DNA from: CAWGGS01 sp963822095
GTDB lineage: Bacteria > Desulfobacterota > Desulfobulbia > Desulfobulbales > Desulfocapsaceae
Direction: 5' to 3'
Length of the DNA stretch: 64,000 nucleotides
Assembly: GCA_963822095.1 (NCBI GenBank)
Contig: CAWGGS010000086.1
Location: 1 to 64,000 of the forward strand
Of the stretch, positions 1 to 7,744 are shown piece by piece (positions within the stretch are counted from its first letter, which is position 1; every line of letters begins with the position of its first letter). A model generated the notes under the pieces. The model saw only the letters and a program-made list of their open reading frames with translations. It was not told the origin of the DNA and did no database searches. The position numbers and the translations under genes were made by a program.

Positions 1-243
1 TTTTAACGTCAATCCACGTTCTCTGATTCATAGGTCTGATTGAACAAAAATAGCCGGAATGTACACTTTCCCATTGGATATGGTTAAAAAAATTAAAGAT
101 TCATTAAATAACGAAGTTGACATACTACATATTGTAGAGTATAATCCTCGTACATACTAAATGTATTGTTTATGCTAATATTATTTTCCAGACTGAAGGG
201 CTATGCGATGTTCTTAATATTTTAAATATCAAGGGAGGGTTCC

Positions 244-360
244 ATGGCAACTGCGAAGAAAAAACCAGCAGCAAAGAAACCAGCAGCCAAAAAAACAGCA
301 GCGAAGAAACCAGCAGCCAAAAAAACAGCGACAAAGAAACCGGCAGCAAAGAAAAAGTAG
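244..360 (+). CDS. Lysine/alanine/proline-rich histone H1-like peptide (38 aa)
   Basis: This short frame encodes a 38-residue, strongly basic peptide made almost entirely of Lys, Ala, Pro and Thr, in repeats of the KKPAAK type. The composition matches the lysine-rich tails of bacterial histone H1-like and AlgP-like proteins, which bind DNA non-specifically. A strong ribosome-binding site (GGGAGGG, 233-239) sits 4 bases before the ATG, and a stem-loop terminator follows at 389-438. Those flanking signals argue that this is a real gene rather than low-complexity noise. It lies 226 bp upstream of a SWIB-domain gene, a partner also known from eukaryotic and chlamydial chromatin proteins. The DNA-binding role is inferred from composition only. 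Confidence 0.75.
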   Translation: MATAKKKPAAKKPAAKKTAAKKPAAKKTATKKPAAKKK

Positions 361-388
361 CCCTTAACTTGAGTCCTTTAGTCAGGAA

Positions 389-438
389 CGGGAAGGCAGT
401 ATTTGTTTTTTTATAATGCCTTCCCGCTTTCTTTTTTT
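389..438 (+). terminator. Rho-independent terminator of the H1-like gene
   Basis: A perfect 10-bp inverted repeat (CGGGAAGGCA, 389-398, with TGCCTTCCCG, 417-426) is followed by a T-rich tail. It separates the H1-like peptide gene from the SWIB gene, so the two are probably transcribed separately. Confidence 0.8.
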
Positions 439-586
439 GGAAAGAATTGCAATTCGCATATCTGTGGATAAATGCAATAATTAAACATATGCGGGTCTTG
501 AAAAATCTATTTAATAAAATAAAATGGACAGAAGATCTGACCCCGGAGATAATTTCCTTTAAATCCTAAATATAAAGGAGTTAAAA

Positions 587-913
587 ATGGCAGAAGCAAA
601 GGGATTGAATAAACCGGTAAAGCTGAAAAATGAGTTGGCAGAGTTTCTGGGAGCAACAGAACTTCCCAGGACAGAGATTACCAAAAAGCTTTGGGACTAT
701 ATTAAAGCGAATAAACTTCAGACAAAGACTCAAAATGGAAAGGCTGAGAACGCAGGCAAATTCATTGTGGCTGACGCTAAATTGCTCCCGATCTTCAAAA
801 ACACAAAATCCAAAAGCAAATCAGGCAAGGTCACTGACCTTACAAATCTTAAAGAAGGTCAGACGATCGACATGATGCAGATGGCTGCTGTTGTGGGCGC
901 AAACATAGAATAA
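587..913 (+). CDS. SWIB/MDM2-domain protein
   Basis: The 108-residue protein consists almost wholly of a SWIB/MDM2 fold: an N-terminal helix region with LAEFLGATELPRTEITKKLW, then WDYIKANKLQ, and a conserved FIVADAKLLPIF segment. SWIB domains occur in eukaryotic chromatin-remodelling complexes and in some bacteria (chlamydiae, delta-proteobacteria), where they are often stand-alone. A good ribosome-binding site (AAGGAG) lies 8 bases before the ATG. A basic serine/lysine stretch (KNTKSKSKSGK) follows the core. Its neighbour is the lysine-rich H1-like peptide, suggesting a role in nucleoid organisation, which is inferred from family and context. Confidence 0.88.
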   Translation: MAEAKGLNKPVKLKNELAEFLGATELPRTEITKKLWDYIKANKLQTKTQNGKAENAGKFIVADAKLLPIFKNTKSKSKSGKVTDLTNLKEGQTIDMMQMAAVVGANIE

Positions 914-920
914 GCTTAAA

Positions 921-957
921 GTGTCGGGCTTACATTATTTATATTCTGGCCCGACAC
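921..957 (+). terminator. Stem-loop after the SWIB gene
   Basis: A perfect 9-bp inverted repeat (GTGTCGGGC, 921-929; GCCCGACAC, 949-957) lies 8 bases past the stop codon. It has no clear T-tract on the plus strand, so termination is only likely. Confidence 0.5.
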
Positions 958-1240
958 CACCTGCGTGAGTGAGGTCTGACCAGCGCTTACTGAAGACCGA
1001 TGCTGACTTGAATTTTCTGCTGCAGCTCAAGAAAATAGAATTGGAAACGCTGCTGGCTTGTATCAGGAGCGGAGTGGAATGATAGGATTCTGCAAGGAAT
1101 ATATTCGAAAGTCTTATGTGGTAATTGGGTTTGGTGGCCGAGGACTTATAGCCGGAATGTAGGCTCCCAGGTAATTGAAGCATACTTTCGATAAAGTTTA
1201 TTTTTAAAAGCCGTAAAATGTTTCGATTAGGATAATTATT

Positions 1241-1314
1241 GTTGAACACCTCGCATCAGCGGCAAGGTGAGCGCGTAGCGGGCACTTTGTCTGACAGCAT
1301 GCGTTTGTTGGAGT
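1241..1314 (-). other. attC-like recombination site (cassette end)
   Basis: Read on the minus strand, the site starts with CTCCAAC and ends with GTTCAAC. Imperfectly paired arms (ACGCAT...CAG with CTGATGCG) lie in between. It begins 22 bp after the hydrolase stop codon, as expected for an integron gene cassette. The core sites deviate from the RYYYAAC/GTTRRRY consensus at one position each. Confidence 0.5.
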
Positions 1315-1335
1315 GCATAGGACCTCTTAGCCAAG

Positions 1336-2229
1336 CTATTTGAGATATTCATTTAGCCAGTCGGTCGCGGCACTCGCAGCTTTCGATAGCCAAGGCTCTG
1401 CATAGATATCGAAGTGCAATATCGGTAAAACAATCAACTTCTTGGGTTTCCCTGCATTATCGAACGAGTTTTTCACGACTTCCAAAGGAAGGAGATTGTC
1501 GTTCTCGGCGGCAATTACGAGCAAGGGTCTTGGAGCAATCCAATGGATTGAACTTACAGGATTAAATTCTCGAATCTTTTCGAGAGACTCCAACGTAACT
1601 TCGTTACGCCAGTTCGGAGCGATATTGGCCATCTCCATGAACGCGTCGTAGTTTTCCCGCCCAGGTAACACACAGGGCTCCCCCTCGGGAGCGACCACTT
1701 TGATATAATTGACTGCTCCAGAAGAATATCTTGCGATACGGTCTTGTAGCAGAAATTCGCCTATGCTATCCCACTTCACTGGGTCCATCATTCGTCTCGA
1801 CTCTGGATCGATTAGCGATGGGACTTGTGCAACAACGGCTTTGGCACGTTTGTCAACGGCACCTACGTAAGAGACCAAACCACCACTATACGAAGTTCCC
1901 CATATGCAAATTCGTTCTCGGTCCACCCTGGGGTGTTCTGATACCCAACTAATGGCGTTGCGGTAATCTTCAACCATTTCCAGTGGGAAAAGTTGGCATC
2001 GCGGCTCCCCTTCACTCGCCCCAAAAAATCGATAGTCAAATACTAGAGTTGCAAAGCCCGCCTTAGAAAATTTCTCAGCAAATTCCGGCAAGGCTTGTTC
2101 TTTTACTGCGCTGAATCCGTGTGCCATTACTATCGCTGGAAGTTTCGCATCACTTTCGATATCCTCAGGCATATACAACCAACTGCGACATTGCAGCCCT
2201 TTGGACTTAAAAATAATTTCTTCTCGCAT
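1336..2229 (-). CDS. Alpha/beta hydrolase
   Basis: The 297-residue protein has the alpha/beta-hydrolase plan. An oxyanion segment MAHGFSAVKE is followed by FDYRFFGASEG, the nucleophile elbow GTSYSGG (about residue 115), a late acid in AAENDNLLP and a histidine in LHFDIYAEP. It resembles dienelactone-hydrolase or S15/Xaa-Pro-peptidase-like cytosolic hydrolases. The substrate cannot be told from sequence. The gene stands alone on the minus strand and is followed closely by an attC-like site, so it may be a captured cassette. Confidence 0.85.
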   Translation of the reverse strand: MREEIIFKSKGLQCRSWLYMPEDIESDAKLPAIVMAHGFSAVKEQALPEFAEKFSKAGFATLVFDYRFFGASEGEPRCQLFPLEMVEDYRNAISWVSEHPRVDRERICIWGTSYSGGLVSYVGAVDKRAKAVVAQVPSLIDPESRRMMDPVKWDSIGEFLLQDRIARYSSGAVNYIKVVAPEGEPCVLPGRENYDAFMEMANIAPNWRNEVTLESLEKIREFNPVSSIHWIAPRPLLVIAAENDNLLPLEVVKNSFDNAGKPKKLIVLPILHFDIYAEPWLSKAASAATDWLNEYLK

Positions 2230-2309
2230 TCTTGATCACCCTATTATTAGGTTAGTCCTGCATACTGCGCCATTGATGTTGCTCGCCAACAATAATTAGA
2301 TGTATCCGC

Positions 2310-2445
2310 ATAAAATGCAAAGTTGTTTATTTCTGTCCGTATAAGACGCTTCTGTAAATCGTTCCATTATCTCGTTAACCCAAAGAATTTTAATGGTTTA
2401 TCTCTAGATTAGCCTTTTCGCTTCTTGCGTTATGCGGATCGGCAT
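2310..2445 (-). other. Possible degenerate attC-like inverted repeat
   Basis: A long interrupted inverted repeat (ATCCGCATAA near 2304-2313, TTATGCGGAT near 2432-2441) lies in the 435-bp gap between two minus-strand genes. GTTATGC and its complement GCATAAC are used as core sites in some integrons, but here one core is GCATAAA. The rest of the gap (2230-2664) shows nothing else I can support. Confidence 0.25.
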
Positions 2446-2600
2446 AAAAACCTTATCCTTACAGTCCATCCTCTCCCATTTTTTGCATTCAACAATACTT
2501 GCATGATGGTGAACTATTGAATGTTAATAATAAACTTACGGATAATTCTGGTATATTTAAAAAAATTGGACCACGGATGCTCAAATTTTAGATAATTATT

Positions 2601-2670
2601 CTGGAACGACTTGCATCACTTGCATCAATGAAGCACCAGCGGAATTGGCGTCAAGTGAATGATGTTAGCT
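2601..2670 (-). other. attC-like recombination site (cassette end)
   Basis: On the minus strand the site runs from AGCTAAC to GTTCCAG, with complementary inner arms (TCACTTG / CAAGTGA). It overlaps the end of the small minus-strand reading frame at 2665-2940. Both this site and the one at 1241-1314 are followed on the minus strand by the shared string AATAATTATC. Confidence 0.45.
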
Positions 2671-2940
2671 GCTCCAGTATCTTTTTTCCAAGTAGGCCGC
2701 AATAGAACGTGTATCTTCACAATCCAGAGCGGGTTTCAGAAAATCCTCAGGCGTTATCACAATATAACGAATCGGTTCCTCCAAAACCGATTTCCATGCC
2801 TCGGACATATTGCCTCCTTTCGGACGTAAGCTCGGTGATGTGACTCTATCTCTGAGTTCAACATTGCCAGAGGGTATCTCAACGCCGATCATTGAATTTT
2901 CAAGCTGAATAAGAATGTCCGGTCGGTCTTGATGAGACAC
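2665..2940 (-). CDS. Hypothetical protein, possible nuclease-domain fragment (91 aa)
   Basis: The frame starts at a GTG but stays open upstream to about 2993, and the upstream in-frame residues (WFAETDFLTYPLSV) look coding. The gene is therefore probably the 3' part of something longer. RPDILIQLEN followed by IGVEI vaguely recalls the D...E-x-x core of PD-(D/E)XK nucleases, but no catalytic Lys is clear. I cannot assign a function. An attC-like site overlaps its 3' end. Confidence 0.4.
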   Translation of the reverse strand: MSHQDRPDILIQLENSMIGVEIPSGNVELRDRVTSPSLRPKGGNMSEAWKSVLEEPIRYIVITPEDFLKPALDCEDTRSIAAYLEKRYWSS

Positions 2941-3249
2941 TGAGAGAGGATACGTAAGAAAATCTGTTTCCGCAAACCATTGTTGAAATAGCTAAGTACC
3001 ACGGCCCTAAACAAATAGAAGATCATCAGCAATAACCGGTATCCAATATCAGTATTGCCGTGATCGGTCCACACCTTGGCTCAATGTCTTAGCTTAAAAC
3101 CCGCACCGTGTTTGTACAGAAAAATCAATTAAAAATAGTGCGTTACTTTCTTATCATTCTGTTTTTATTGATCTTTTCTTATTGACTGGGCCTTAGTTTC
3201 TGTGCCACAATCTGCTTGCCATCGAACAAAAAACTCAAGGAGCAAAAAG

Positions 3250-3444
3250 ATGAGCGAACAATACGAAAAGCTTGCTATCGGTTTCAGCCTTTGGATGAAG
3301 CGTCGAGACATCGAGAAGGCCACCCCCGAGCTTGTCGAGTTCTGGATTTTGGGCCAGGATTCCGTGAACGTTTCGCCCGATCGTATTTGCGATGCGGTTA
3401 CGGCCGTAAGCAACTTTTTGCAAAAACCTTTTGGGCGGCAATGA
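3250..3444 (+). CDS. Small hypothetical protein (64 aa)
   Basis: A 64-residue soluble protein starts at an ATG preceded by a good ribosome-binding site (AAGGAG, 3236-3241). The sequence (MSEQYEKLAIGFSLWMKRR, then SPDRICDAVTAVSNFLQK) is helical and non-repetitive. I recognise no family. The reading frame could be extended upstream to 3202, but the ribosome-binding site supports the later start. No neighbour on the same strand suggests an operon. Confidence 0.5.
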   Translation: MSEQYEKLAIGFSLWMKRRDIEKATPELVEFWILGQDSVNVSPDRICDAVTAVSNFLQKPFGRQ

Positions 3445-4122
3445 AATAAAAATCGGCGAGGATCACGAAAAATCGCATGTACCTGGTAGGGCAAGAAAGG
3501 TGCTATCGAGGCATGATACCTGCCTCATGGCCGGAATCGAACAACCACTGTTTTTGCTCGGAGATAGGTGGAGCCAGATCGGGTCGGTGCCGGTAAAGCC
3601 ACAGCGCTTTAAGGCATTGCAACCCTTTGAGATATTGGGATTTGGATAATCGCTGAATACGTTTTTTCATGAAATACAATGAGTTCTGCTGTATTGTAAG
3701 AATTTTAAATAACCCCTTGGCCTGCCAGGTTATCAGTAAGTATCAGATATTAATTTAAAATTCTCCATAATGAGCATATGCAAATAAAGATGGGCCGACC
3801 TTAACCCGGCCAACCCATTGATAAAAATGGAAATTTAAACATTGACAACGTTCGATGTAAATATTGCCATCGTTCGTTGTTAGATTGACACGATTCGATA
3901 GAACCTACAACAACATGTAGGGCTCTAACGAATGGTGACAATGGGGGGCTTGAAATTATTAGAAATATTGACCGAGCCACAATTAAAAATGGCAATGACC
4001 GCTAATAAATCTTGTCAATATCCGGTAGGATTCCACAACCATTTGTCATTTTCCGCAAAGGAGTTATAAATTATTGAAATTATATTCAATCGAAATTCAT
4101 GAAAATTTGAATTTTCATGAAT
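3445..4122. other. Gene-sparse stretch with short degenerate direct repeats
   Basis: No convincing gene is seen here. At 3841-3905 three degenerate units about 21-22 bp apart begin ATTGACAACGTTCGAT, ATTGCCATCGTTCGTT and ATTGACACGATTCGAT, and may be protein-binding repeats. The stretch ends in the hairpin at 4094-4123. Confidence 0.4.
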
Positions 4123-4123
4123 T
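4094..4123 (-). terminator. Perfect AT-rich hairpin after the 4123-4500 gene
   Basis: Two perfect 14-bp arms (AATTCATGAAAATT and its complement) are separated by 2 bases. The structure abuts the stop codon of the minus-strand gene, so it probably ends or protects that transcript. Confidence 0.5.
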
Positions 4124-4500
4124 TACCAAGCATGTTCGGCCTCATTCTGAAATAAATTTTGAAGCCAATCGCCCCTTTTGAATTTAGAGATCTTTAATGG
4201 GTCCCACCTGGCCGAAAACACCTTTACGTCTTTCCAGATGTCCAGCAGGTAGCCAGTGTTCACACCGGGTAAAATTTCCAATTGATTGAAAGGGGTGATA
4301 AGCGAAATTGTAAGGGAGTTGAAGGTGGCTTGTTTGGGTCTCGTTTTGATATTATCAACTTCTATGAAACGACCATATAACTCAATAAATCTTAAACCCA
4401 CTTGGATGACCTGCTTGCCCCAATCATCCCGAAGTTCCTTTTTAGCGCGTTTCAAAGCGATGAATTGGTCAATTTCTTCTTTAGTCGGCATGTCCGGCAC
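4123..4500 (-). CDS. Hypothetical protein (125 aa)
   Basis: The 125-residue protein begins KEEIDQFIALKRAKKELRDD, a helical start, and continues with a mixed alpha/beta region (TFNSLTISLITPFNQLEILPG). It ends with tryptophan-rich strands (DIWKDVKVFSARWDPLKISK). There is no signal peptide or membrane segment. The start may be GTG (4500) or ATG (4491). I do not recognise the family. A perfect hairpin directly after the stop supports expression. Confidence 0.55.
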   Translation of the reverse strand: MPDMPTKEEIDQFIALKRAKKELRDDWGKQVIQVGLRFIELYGRFIEVDNIKTRPKQATFNSLTISLITPFNQLEILPGVNTGYLLDIWKDVKVFSARWDPLKISKFKRGDWLQNLFQNEAEHAW

Positions 4501-4743
4501 CTATTAGGGTTAAGCGAATAAGATCATAATCGGGCATTTTCGCCTGTTCAACTCGTTTGCTGCTTTACGGATACTGACGATGGTCGATTGAACCGCTTTT
4601 GAGACGAGGTCGATGAATACAGACGCGTCTACGCCGCTATGTCAAAAAGTGGCATTTGAACGAGTTCGTGAGCCCGTCTCTTCGCACGACGGGAGGGTTG
4701 GATCGACGCGAAATCGAAATCGGCCAAATCCTTCCGTAAATAC

Positions 4744-4814
4744 AAATAACAGGCTCCACCATCCACGCTGGGGCCGCGCAAACAGCACGGGTCCGGTGAG
4801 GCGGAACGTCAGAA
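4744..4814 (+). other. Possible attC-like site before the methyltransferase
   Basis: It starts with AAATAAC, the same left core as the well-formed site at 10031. Partly complementary arms (GGCTCCACC / GGTGAGGC) follow, then GTCAGAA. The methyltransferase ATG lies 10 bp further on. The right core is poor. Confidence 0.3.
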
Positions 4815-4824
4815 AACTGCGCTT

Positions 4825-5421
4825 ATGAAAGTATACGACAAAATCTTTGATTGGTATGTTTCCGCAAGGAGCCCGGAGGCTGGAGGTGAAGTAATACGGA
4901 AATTCACACAAAATCTTCAGCCGGGAGCAAAGATATTGGATATTGGCTGTGGATACGGCTCCCCAATAGCAAGTACTCTGCATCAACTTGGTTTTAAACT
5001 TTATGGCATTGATAGTTCAATAAAAATGGTGACAAGATTCAAAGAAGTTCTACCAGGTGTGCCAGTTCAATGCTCAGACGTCCTAGACTCTGATTTTTTT
5101 AACATTCTCTTTAATGCGGTGATTGCCTATGGATTTATCATTCATCTTCCACAGGATCAGCAAAAAAAGGTGATAGAAAAAGTATCTGAACATCTAAAGT
5201 GCGAGGGATATTTTTTGTTTAGTTCTGGTGATGAAGACGGAGAGAAAATGACTCCTCCGGAATGTAATGGCGGCGAGAGATTCATGACGTATTCAATGTC
5301 CTGTTCTCATTACGAAAGAACACTAAACGAAAAGAGTATGATTTTGAAAGATCATTATATTGAAAAGGAATTCGGGGGAACTATATATATTGCCCAAAAG
5401 CTTTCTAACAAGGCAAATTAA
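4825..5421 (+). CDS. Class I SAM-dependent methyltransferase
   Basis: The 198-residue protein carries the class I Rossmann methyltransferase signature. Motif I is LDIGCGYGSPIA (about residues 38-50), the acidic residue ending strand 2 is in YGIDSS, and motif post-I is CSDVLDSD. The substrate is unknown. It is a single gene followed immediately by an attC-like site that overlaps its stop codon, the arrangement of an integron gene cassette. Its AT-rich codon use differs from the cyo and clpS regions of the same window. Confidence 0.88.
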   Translation: MKVYDKIFDWYVSARSPEAGGEVIRKFTQNLQPGAKILDIGCGYGSPIASTLHQLGFKLYGIDSSIKMVTRFKEVLPGVPVQCSDVLDSDFFNILFNAVIAYGFIIHLPQDQQKKVIEKVSEHLKCEGYFLFSSGDEDGEKMTPPECNGGERFMTYSMSCSHYERTLNEKSMILKDHYIEKEFGGTIYIAQKLSNKAN

Positions 5422-5464
5422 CTCGGATGCAAATTCCGCTGCACTCAATTTGCGCCGGTTATTT
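5416..5464 (+). other. attC-like recombination site
   Basis: A left core AATTAAC is followed by CTCGG-type and GCAAATT arms, a short loop, the complementary AATTTGC and CCG, and a right core GTTATTT. The arms pair well. The site overlaps the stop of the preceding methyltransferase gene, and the next gene starts 35 bp downstream. Confidence 0.6.
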
Positions 5465-5498
5465 ACAGCGTTCGGCTGAAGAGGAGCACCTTAATCCC

Positions 5499-5851
5499 AT
5501 GTCGAAGAATCTAGAGAACGCCTGCGAAGAACTCAAACATATGGAACCTGTTTTCCACACTGCGGCTACCGGCCCGGAGAATCACAAATACGAAAGGATG
5601 ATTGAACCCGATTTTTGGGAAGTCGGTGCATCGGGGAGGCGGTATGACCGGAAGTTGGTTCTGAAGACTCTTTCCGAGCGGGAATCCACAGGTGTTTATG
5701 AGCCGCTCTCGACTGAAGATTTTGACTGCACGGATCTTGGCGGTGATTGCTACTTGGTTAGGTATATGCTGCGGCAAGGAGAGCGAGCAACTGGAAGCGT
5801 ACAAATATGGGCTGGCAGATAGTTTTTCATCAGGATACGGTGATTCGGTAG
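5499..5851 (+). pseudogene. DUF4440-like protein, frameshifted
   Basis: The open frame gives a DUF4440/NTF2-like protein (LEPVFHTAATGPENHKYERM, then PDFWEVGASGRRYDR, then YLVRYMLRQGERATGSVQIW). It stops prematurely at 5822. The expected C-terminal strand (WQIVFHQDTVIR) is encoded in another frame directly after IW and ends at 5851. A small deletion or insertion near 5812-5816 has therefore broken the gene. A ribosome-binding site (GAGGAG) precedes the ATG at 5499. The function of intact members is unknown; several are annotated as NTF2-like enzymes. Confidence 0.7.
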
Positions 5852-5853
5852 AT

Positions 5854-5980
5854 GACGAACCAAGAGAATTCAGTGCTGACGAGGCCGAACTTTTCGGTGG
5901 AGCGTATGGCGGGCGGGCGATGAGCCTTTCCCATTTCGAGCGCCTTGTGGCCGCCACCAACGCCGACCTCCGTGTTATGC
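5854..5980 (+). other. Possible attC-like site ending in GTTATGC
   Basis: The stretch between the broken DUF4440 gene and the VOC gene ends in the core-like heptamer GTTATGC (5974-5980), 29 bp before the VOC start. Its left core (GACGAAC) and arm pairing are weak. Confidence 0.35.
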
Positions 5981-6009
5981 ACAAACAAAAAGAATAAAGG
6001 GGACTTAAG

Positions 6010-6243
6010 ATGCAAGAGAATTTCTTGGGTACAACCGTAATATTGCCAGTTAAGAGTGTGCGTGATACCGCAGCGTTTTACAAAGAATTAATAACAAAAG
6101 AAGTCGAATTTGTAGGCGACCTTTCTGATCGTGAATATGGTTGTAGAGATTTCCGTGTCAAAGACAATAATGGAAACATGCTTATTATCGGACACGCTTT
6201 AGACAACCAGAGCAAGTTGCTGCAAAACAAAAAGATTGCATAA
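6010..6243 (+). CDS. VOC/glyoxalase-like protein, internally shortened (77 aa)
   Basis: The N-terminus (LGTTVILPVKSVRDTAAFYKE) is the first strand and helix of a vicinal-oxygen-chelate fold. The C-terminus (EYGCRDFRVKDNNGNMLIIG) is the last strands of the same fold. VOC proteins of this type are usually about 120 residues. Here about 40-45 middle residues are missing without a frame change, so the protein is an in-frame deletion derivative and may not fold or function normally. A ribosome-binding site (AAGGGG) precedes the start, and an attC-like site begins at the stop codon. Confidence 0.7.
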   Translation: MQENFLGTTVILPVKSVRDTAAFYKELITKEVEFVGDLSDREYGCRDFRVKDNNGNMLIIGHALDNQSKLLQNKKIA

Positions 6244-6300
6244 CGAGGCGTTGGAGAATCGACGTGCAAAACCAGCACGTCGATTAACTCATCTTTATGT
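6238..6300 (+). other. attC-like recombination site
   Basis: The site begins GCATAAC, overlapping the stop of the VOC gene. It contains an 11-bp perfect inner inverted repeat (AATCGACGTGC / GCACGTCGATT) and ends TTTATGT, one mismatch from the GTTATGT core. The next gene starts 17 bp later. Confidence 0.65.
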
Positions 6301-6316
6301 CAGCGAAAAACGATAA

Positions 6317-6658
6317 ATGGATTATTTAACAACACTCAAATCAATTTTTTATTTTATACTTGCTGGTCTCTTTGAGATTGGTGGTGGATATTTGGTTTGG
6401 CTATGGCTACGTGAAGAAAAATCCATATGGTATGCGGTGACAGGAGGAATGTTACTATTTTTATACGGAGTTGTTCCGACTTTTCAGCCTGCAAATTTTG
6501 GGCGTGTTTATGCAGCATACGGTGGAGTATTTATTGTTCTCTCTATTTTATGGGGCTGGAAAATTGATAAAGTTGTACCAGATAGGTTTGACATCATAGG
6601 TGGGTTGTTGGCCTTGGTTGGTGTAAGCATCATCATGTATTGGCCTCGTCCCCAATGA
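6317..6658 (+). CDS. YnfA/UPF0060-family small membrane protein
   Basis: The 113-residue protein has four predicted transmembrane helices and the family hallmarks GLFEIGGGYLVWLWLRE, LYGVVPTFQPANFGRVYAAYGG and a terminal IIMYWPRP. YnfA proteins are small inner-membrane proteins related to the SMR drug efflux family. The transport role is known for few members and is not shown here. The gene begins 17 bp after an attC-like site and has no obvious ribosome-binding site of its own, which is common for cassette genes. Confidence 0.93.
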   Translation: MDYLTTLKSIFYFILAGLFEIGGGYLVWLWLREEKSIWYAVTGGMLLFLYGVVPTFQPANFGRVYAAYGGVFIVLSILWGWKIDKVVPDRFDIIGGLLALVGVSIIMYWPRPQ

Positions 6659-6690
6659 ATATATGAAATAGTATTCGACAGAAGCAATAA

Positions 6691-6780
6691 GGGGTCATGT
6701 CGGCTTTTGACTCTTGTTGCAAAATAATGCACCGGTCAAACCGGTGATCATCATGTTGAGTTTGTTGAAAAATGTTAGGC
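6691..6780 (+). repeat. REP-like hairpin remnant and isolated GTTAGGC core
   Basis: GGGGTCATGTCGGCTTTTGA (6691-6710) matches the sequence that precedes the RAYT transposase genes at 17.2 and 31.2 kb, so this is probably a solitary REP-type unit. A perfect consensus attC core, GTTAGGC, lies at 6774-6780, but no paired left core is clear. The rest of 6659-7078 shows no gene. Confidence 0.4.
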
Positions 6781-7080
6781 AACCTCTCGTAAAGACAATA
6801 ATTATTTCTTTCCTTTATAAATTTACGAGTATTCGATCCAGAAAGATTAAAACCCAATATAATTTACACTAACTCATTGATAATAATAGGTAATTCACGA
6901 ATACGGCAACGTTACGACCCAGAGCAGATGCGGTAATGCTTTGTTATTAAACAACAAATCTTGTTTGGAAAATTGACGCTTTTAAAAAATCATAGAAAAA
7001 GAAGAAGGACATTATGATGTCGTGTGTCCTGATCGGTTTGTCACTTATCAACTATCAAAATCTGAGGAAAAATACGTAGC

Positions 7081-7180
7081 CTTTAACAATATCTTTTAGC
7101 GGATCGCAAAAACTACGACCCTCGAAGGGCTACGTTTACGGCGCTGGTCGACACTGCGATGAGTGCGCCAGGAGTAAGGT
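7081..7180 (+). other. Possible attC-like site before the 7184 methyltransferase
   Basis: The left end (CTTTAACAATATCTTTTAGC) resembles typical attC left arms. Inner segments GCGGATCGC and GCGATGAGTGCGCC partly pair, and the right core GTAAGGT is one mismatch from GTTAGGT. The internal string ACGGCGCTGGTC recurs at 32718, upstream of rsgA. Confidence 0.35.
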
Positions 7181-7183
7181 AAA

Positions 7184-7744
7184 GTGAGTCATAGAAATAA
7201 GCGTGTATGTCCAGTTGCAAGAGCAGGCAGTCTTGATAATAGAATTCGAAGATGGTTGCAAAACCCTCAGAAAATACTGAGGCCATATATTGAAGAAGGG
7301 ATGACAGTTCTGGACGTAGGATGTGGTCCAGGCTTCTTCTCTATTGATATGGCTAAAATGGTTGGGAAATCTGGCCGCGTTATTGCTTGCGATTTACAGG
7401 AAGGGATGCTGCAAAAAGTAAGAGACAAGATCAAAGGAACAGAACTTGAGAAGCGAATCACACTGCATACATGCGAAGTAAACAAAATAGGCATCGAGGA
7501 GAGTGTTGATTTTGTTCTGTTGTTTTATATGGTTCACGAGGTCCCGAATAAAGAAAATTTTTTAAACGAGATAGGAACAATACTACGACCGAATGGACAA
7601 GTTCTCATTGTAGAACCACCGTTTCATGTTTCAAAATCAGCGTTTGAAGAGACTGTCAGAAAAGCCGGAGACTTTGGGTTTACAGATGTTGAACGGCCAA
7701 ACATGCTTTTCAGCAAGACGGCGGTATTAAAAAGGCAAGAATAA
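7184..7744 (+). CDS. Class I SAM-dependent methyltransferase
   Basis: The 186-residue protein has motif I LDVGCGPGFFSIDMA, the strand-2 acid in VIACDLQEGM and a post-motif FVLLFYMVHEVPNKE. These are typical of UbiE/Methyltransf_11 small-molecule enzymes. The start is GTG, with GGAG and AAGG upstream. The substrate is unknown. It is a single gene with cassette-like surroundings. Confidence 0.87.
   Translation: MSHRNKRVCPVARAGSLDNRIRRWLQNPQKILRPYIEEGMTVLDVGCGPGFFSIDMAKMVGKSGRVIACDLQEGMLQKVRDKIKGTELEKRITLHTCEVNKIGIEESVDFVLLFYMVHEVPNKENFLNEIGTILRPNGQVLIVEPPFHVSKSAFEETVRKAGDFGFTDVERPNMLFSKTAVLKRQE

Noticed and set aside
935..1249. 104-residue minus-strand open frame
   Set aside because: No ribosome-binding site, no family resemblance, and it overlaps a terminator-like stem.
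3841..3905. CRISPR-like repeats
   Set aside because: Only three degenerate units, no spacers of constant length and no cas genes.
4613..4828. 71-residue plus-strand open frame
   Set aside because: Arg/Asn-rich translation without a ribosome-binding site, overlapping an attC-like site.
5692..5997. Open frame covering the end of DUF4440 and the gap
   Set aside because: Its first part is an out-of-frame shadow of the broken gene, and the rest has no ribosome-binding site or similarity.
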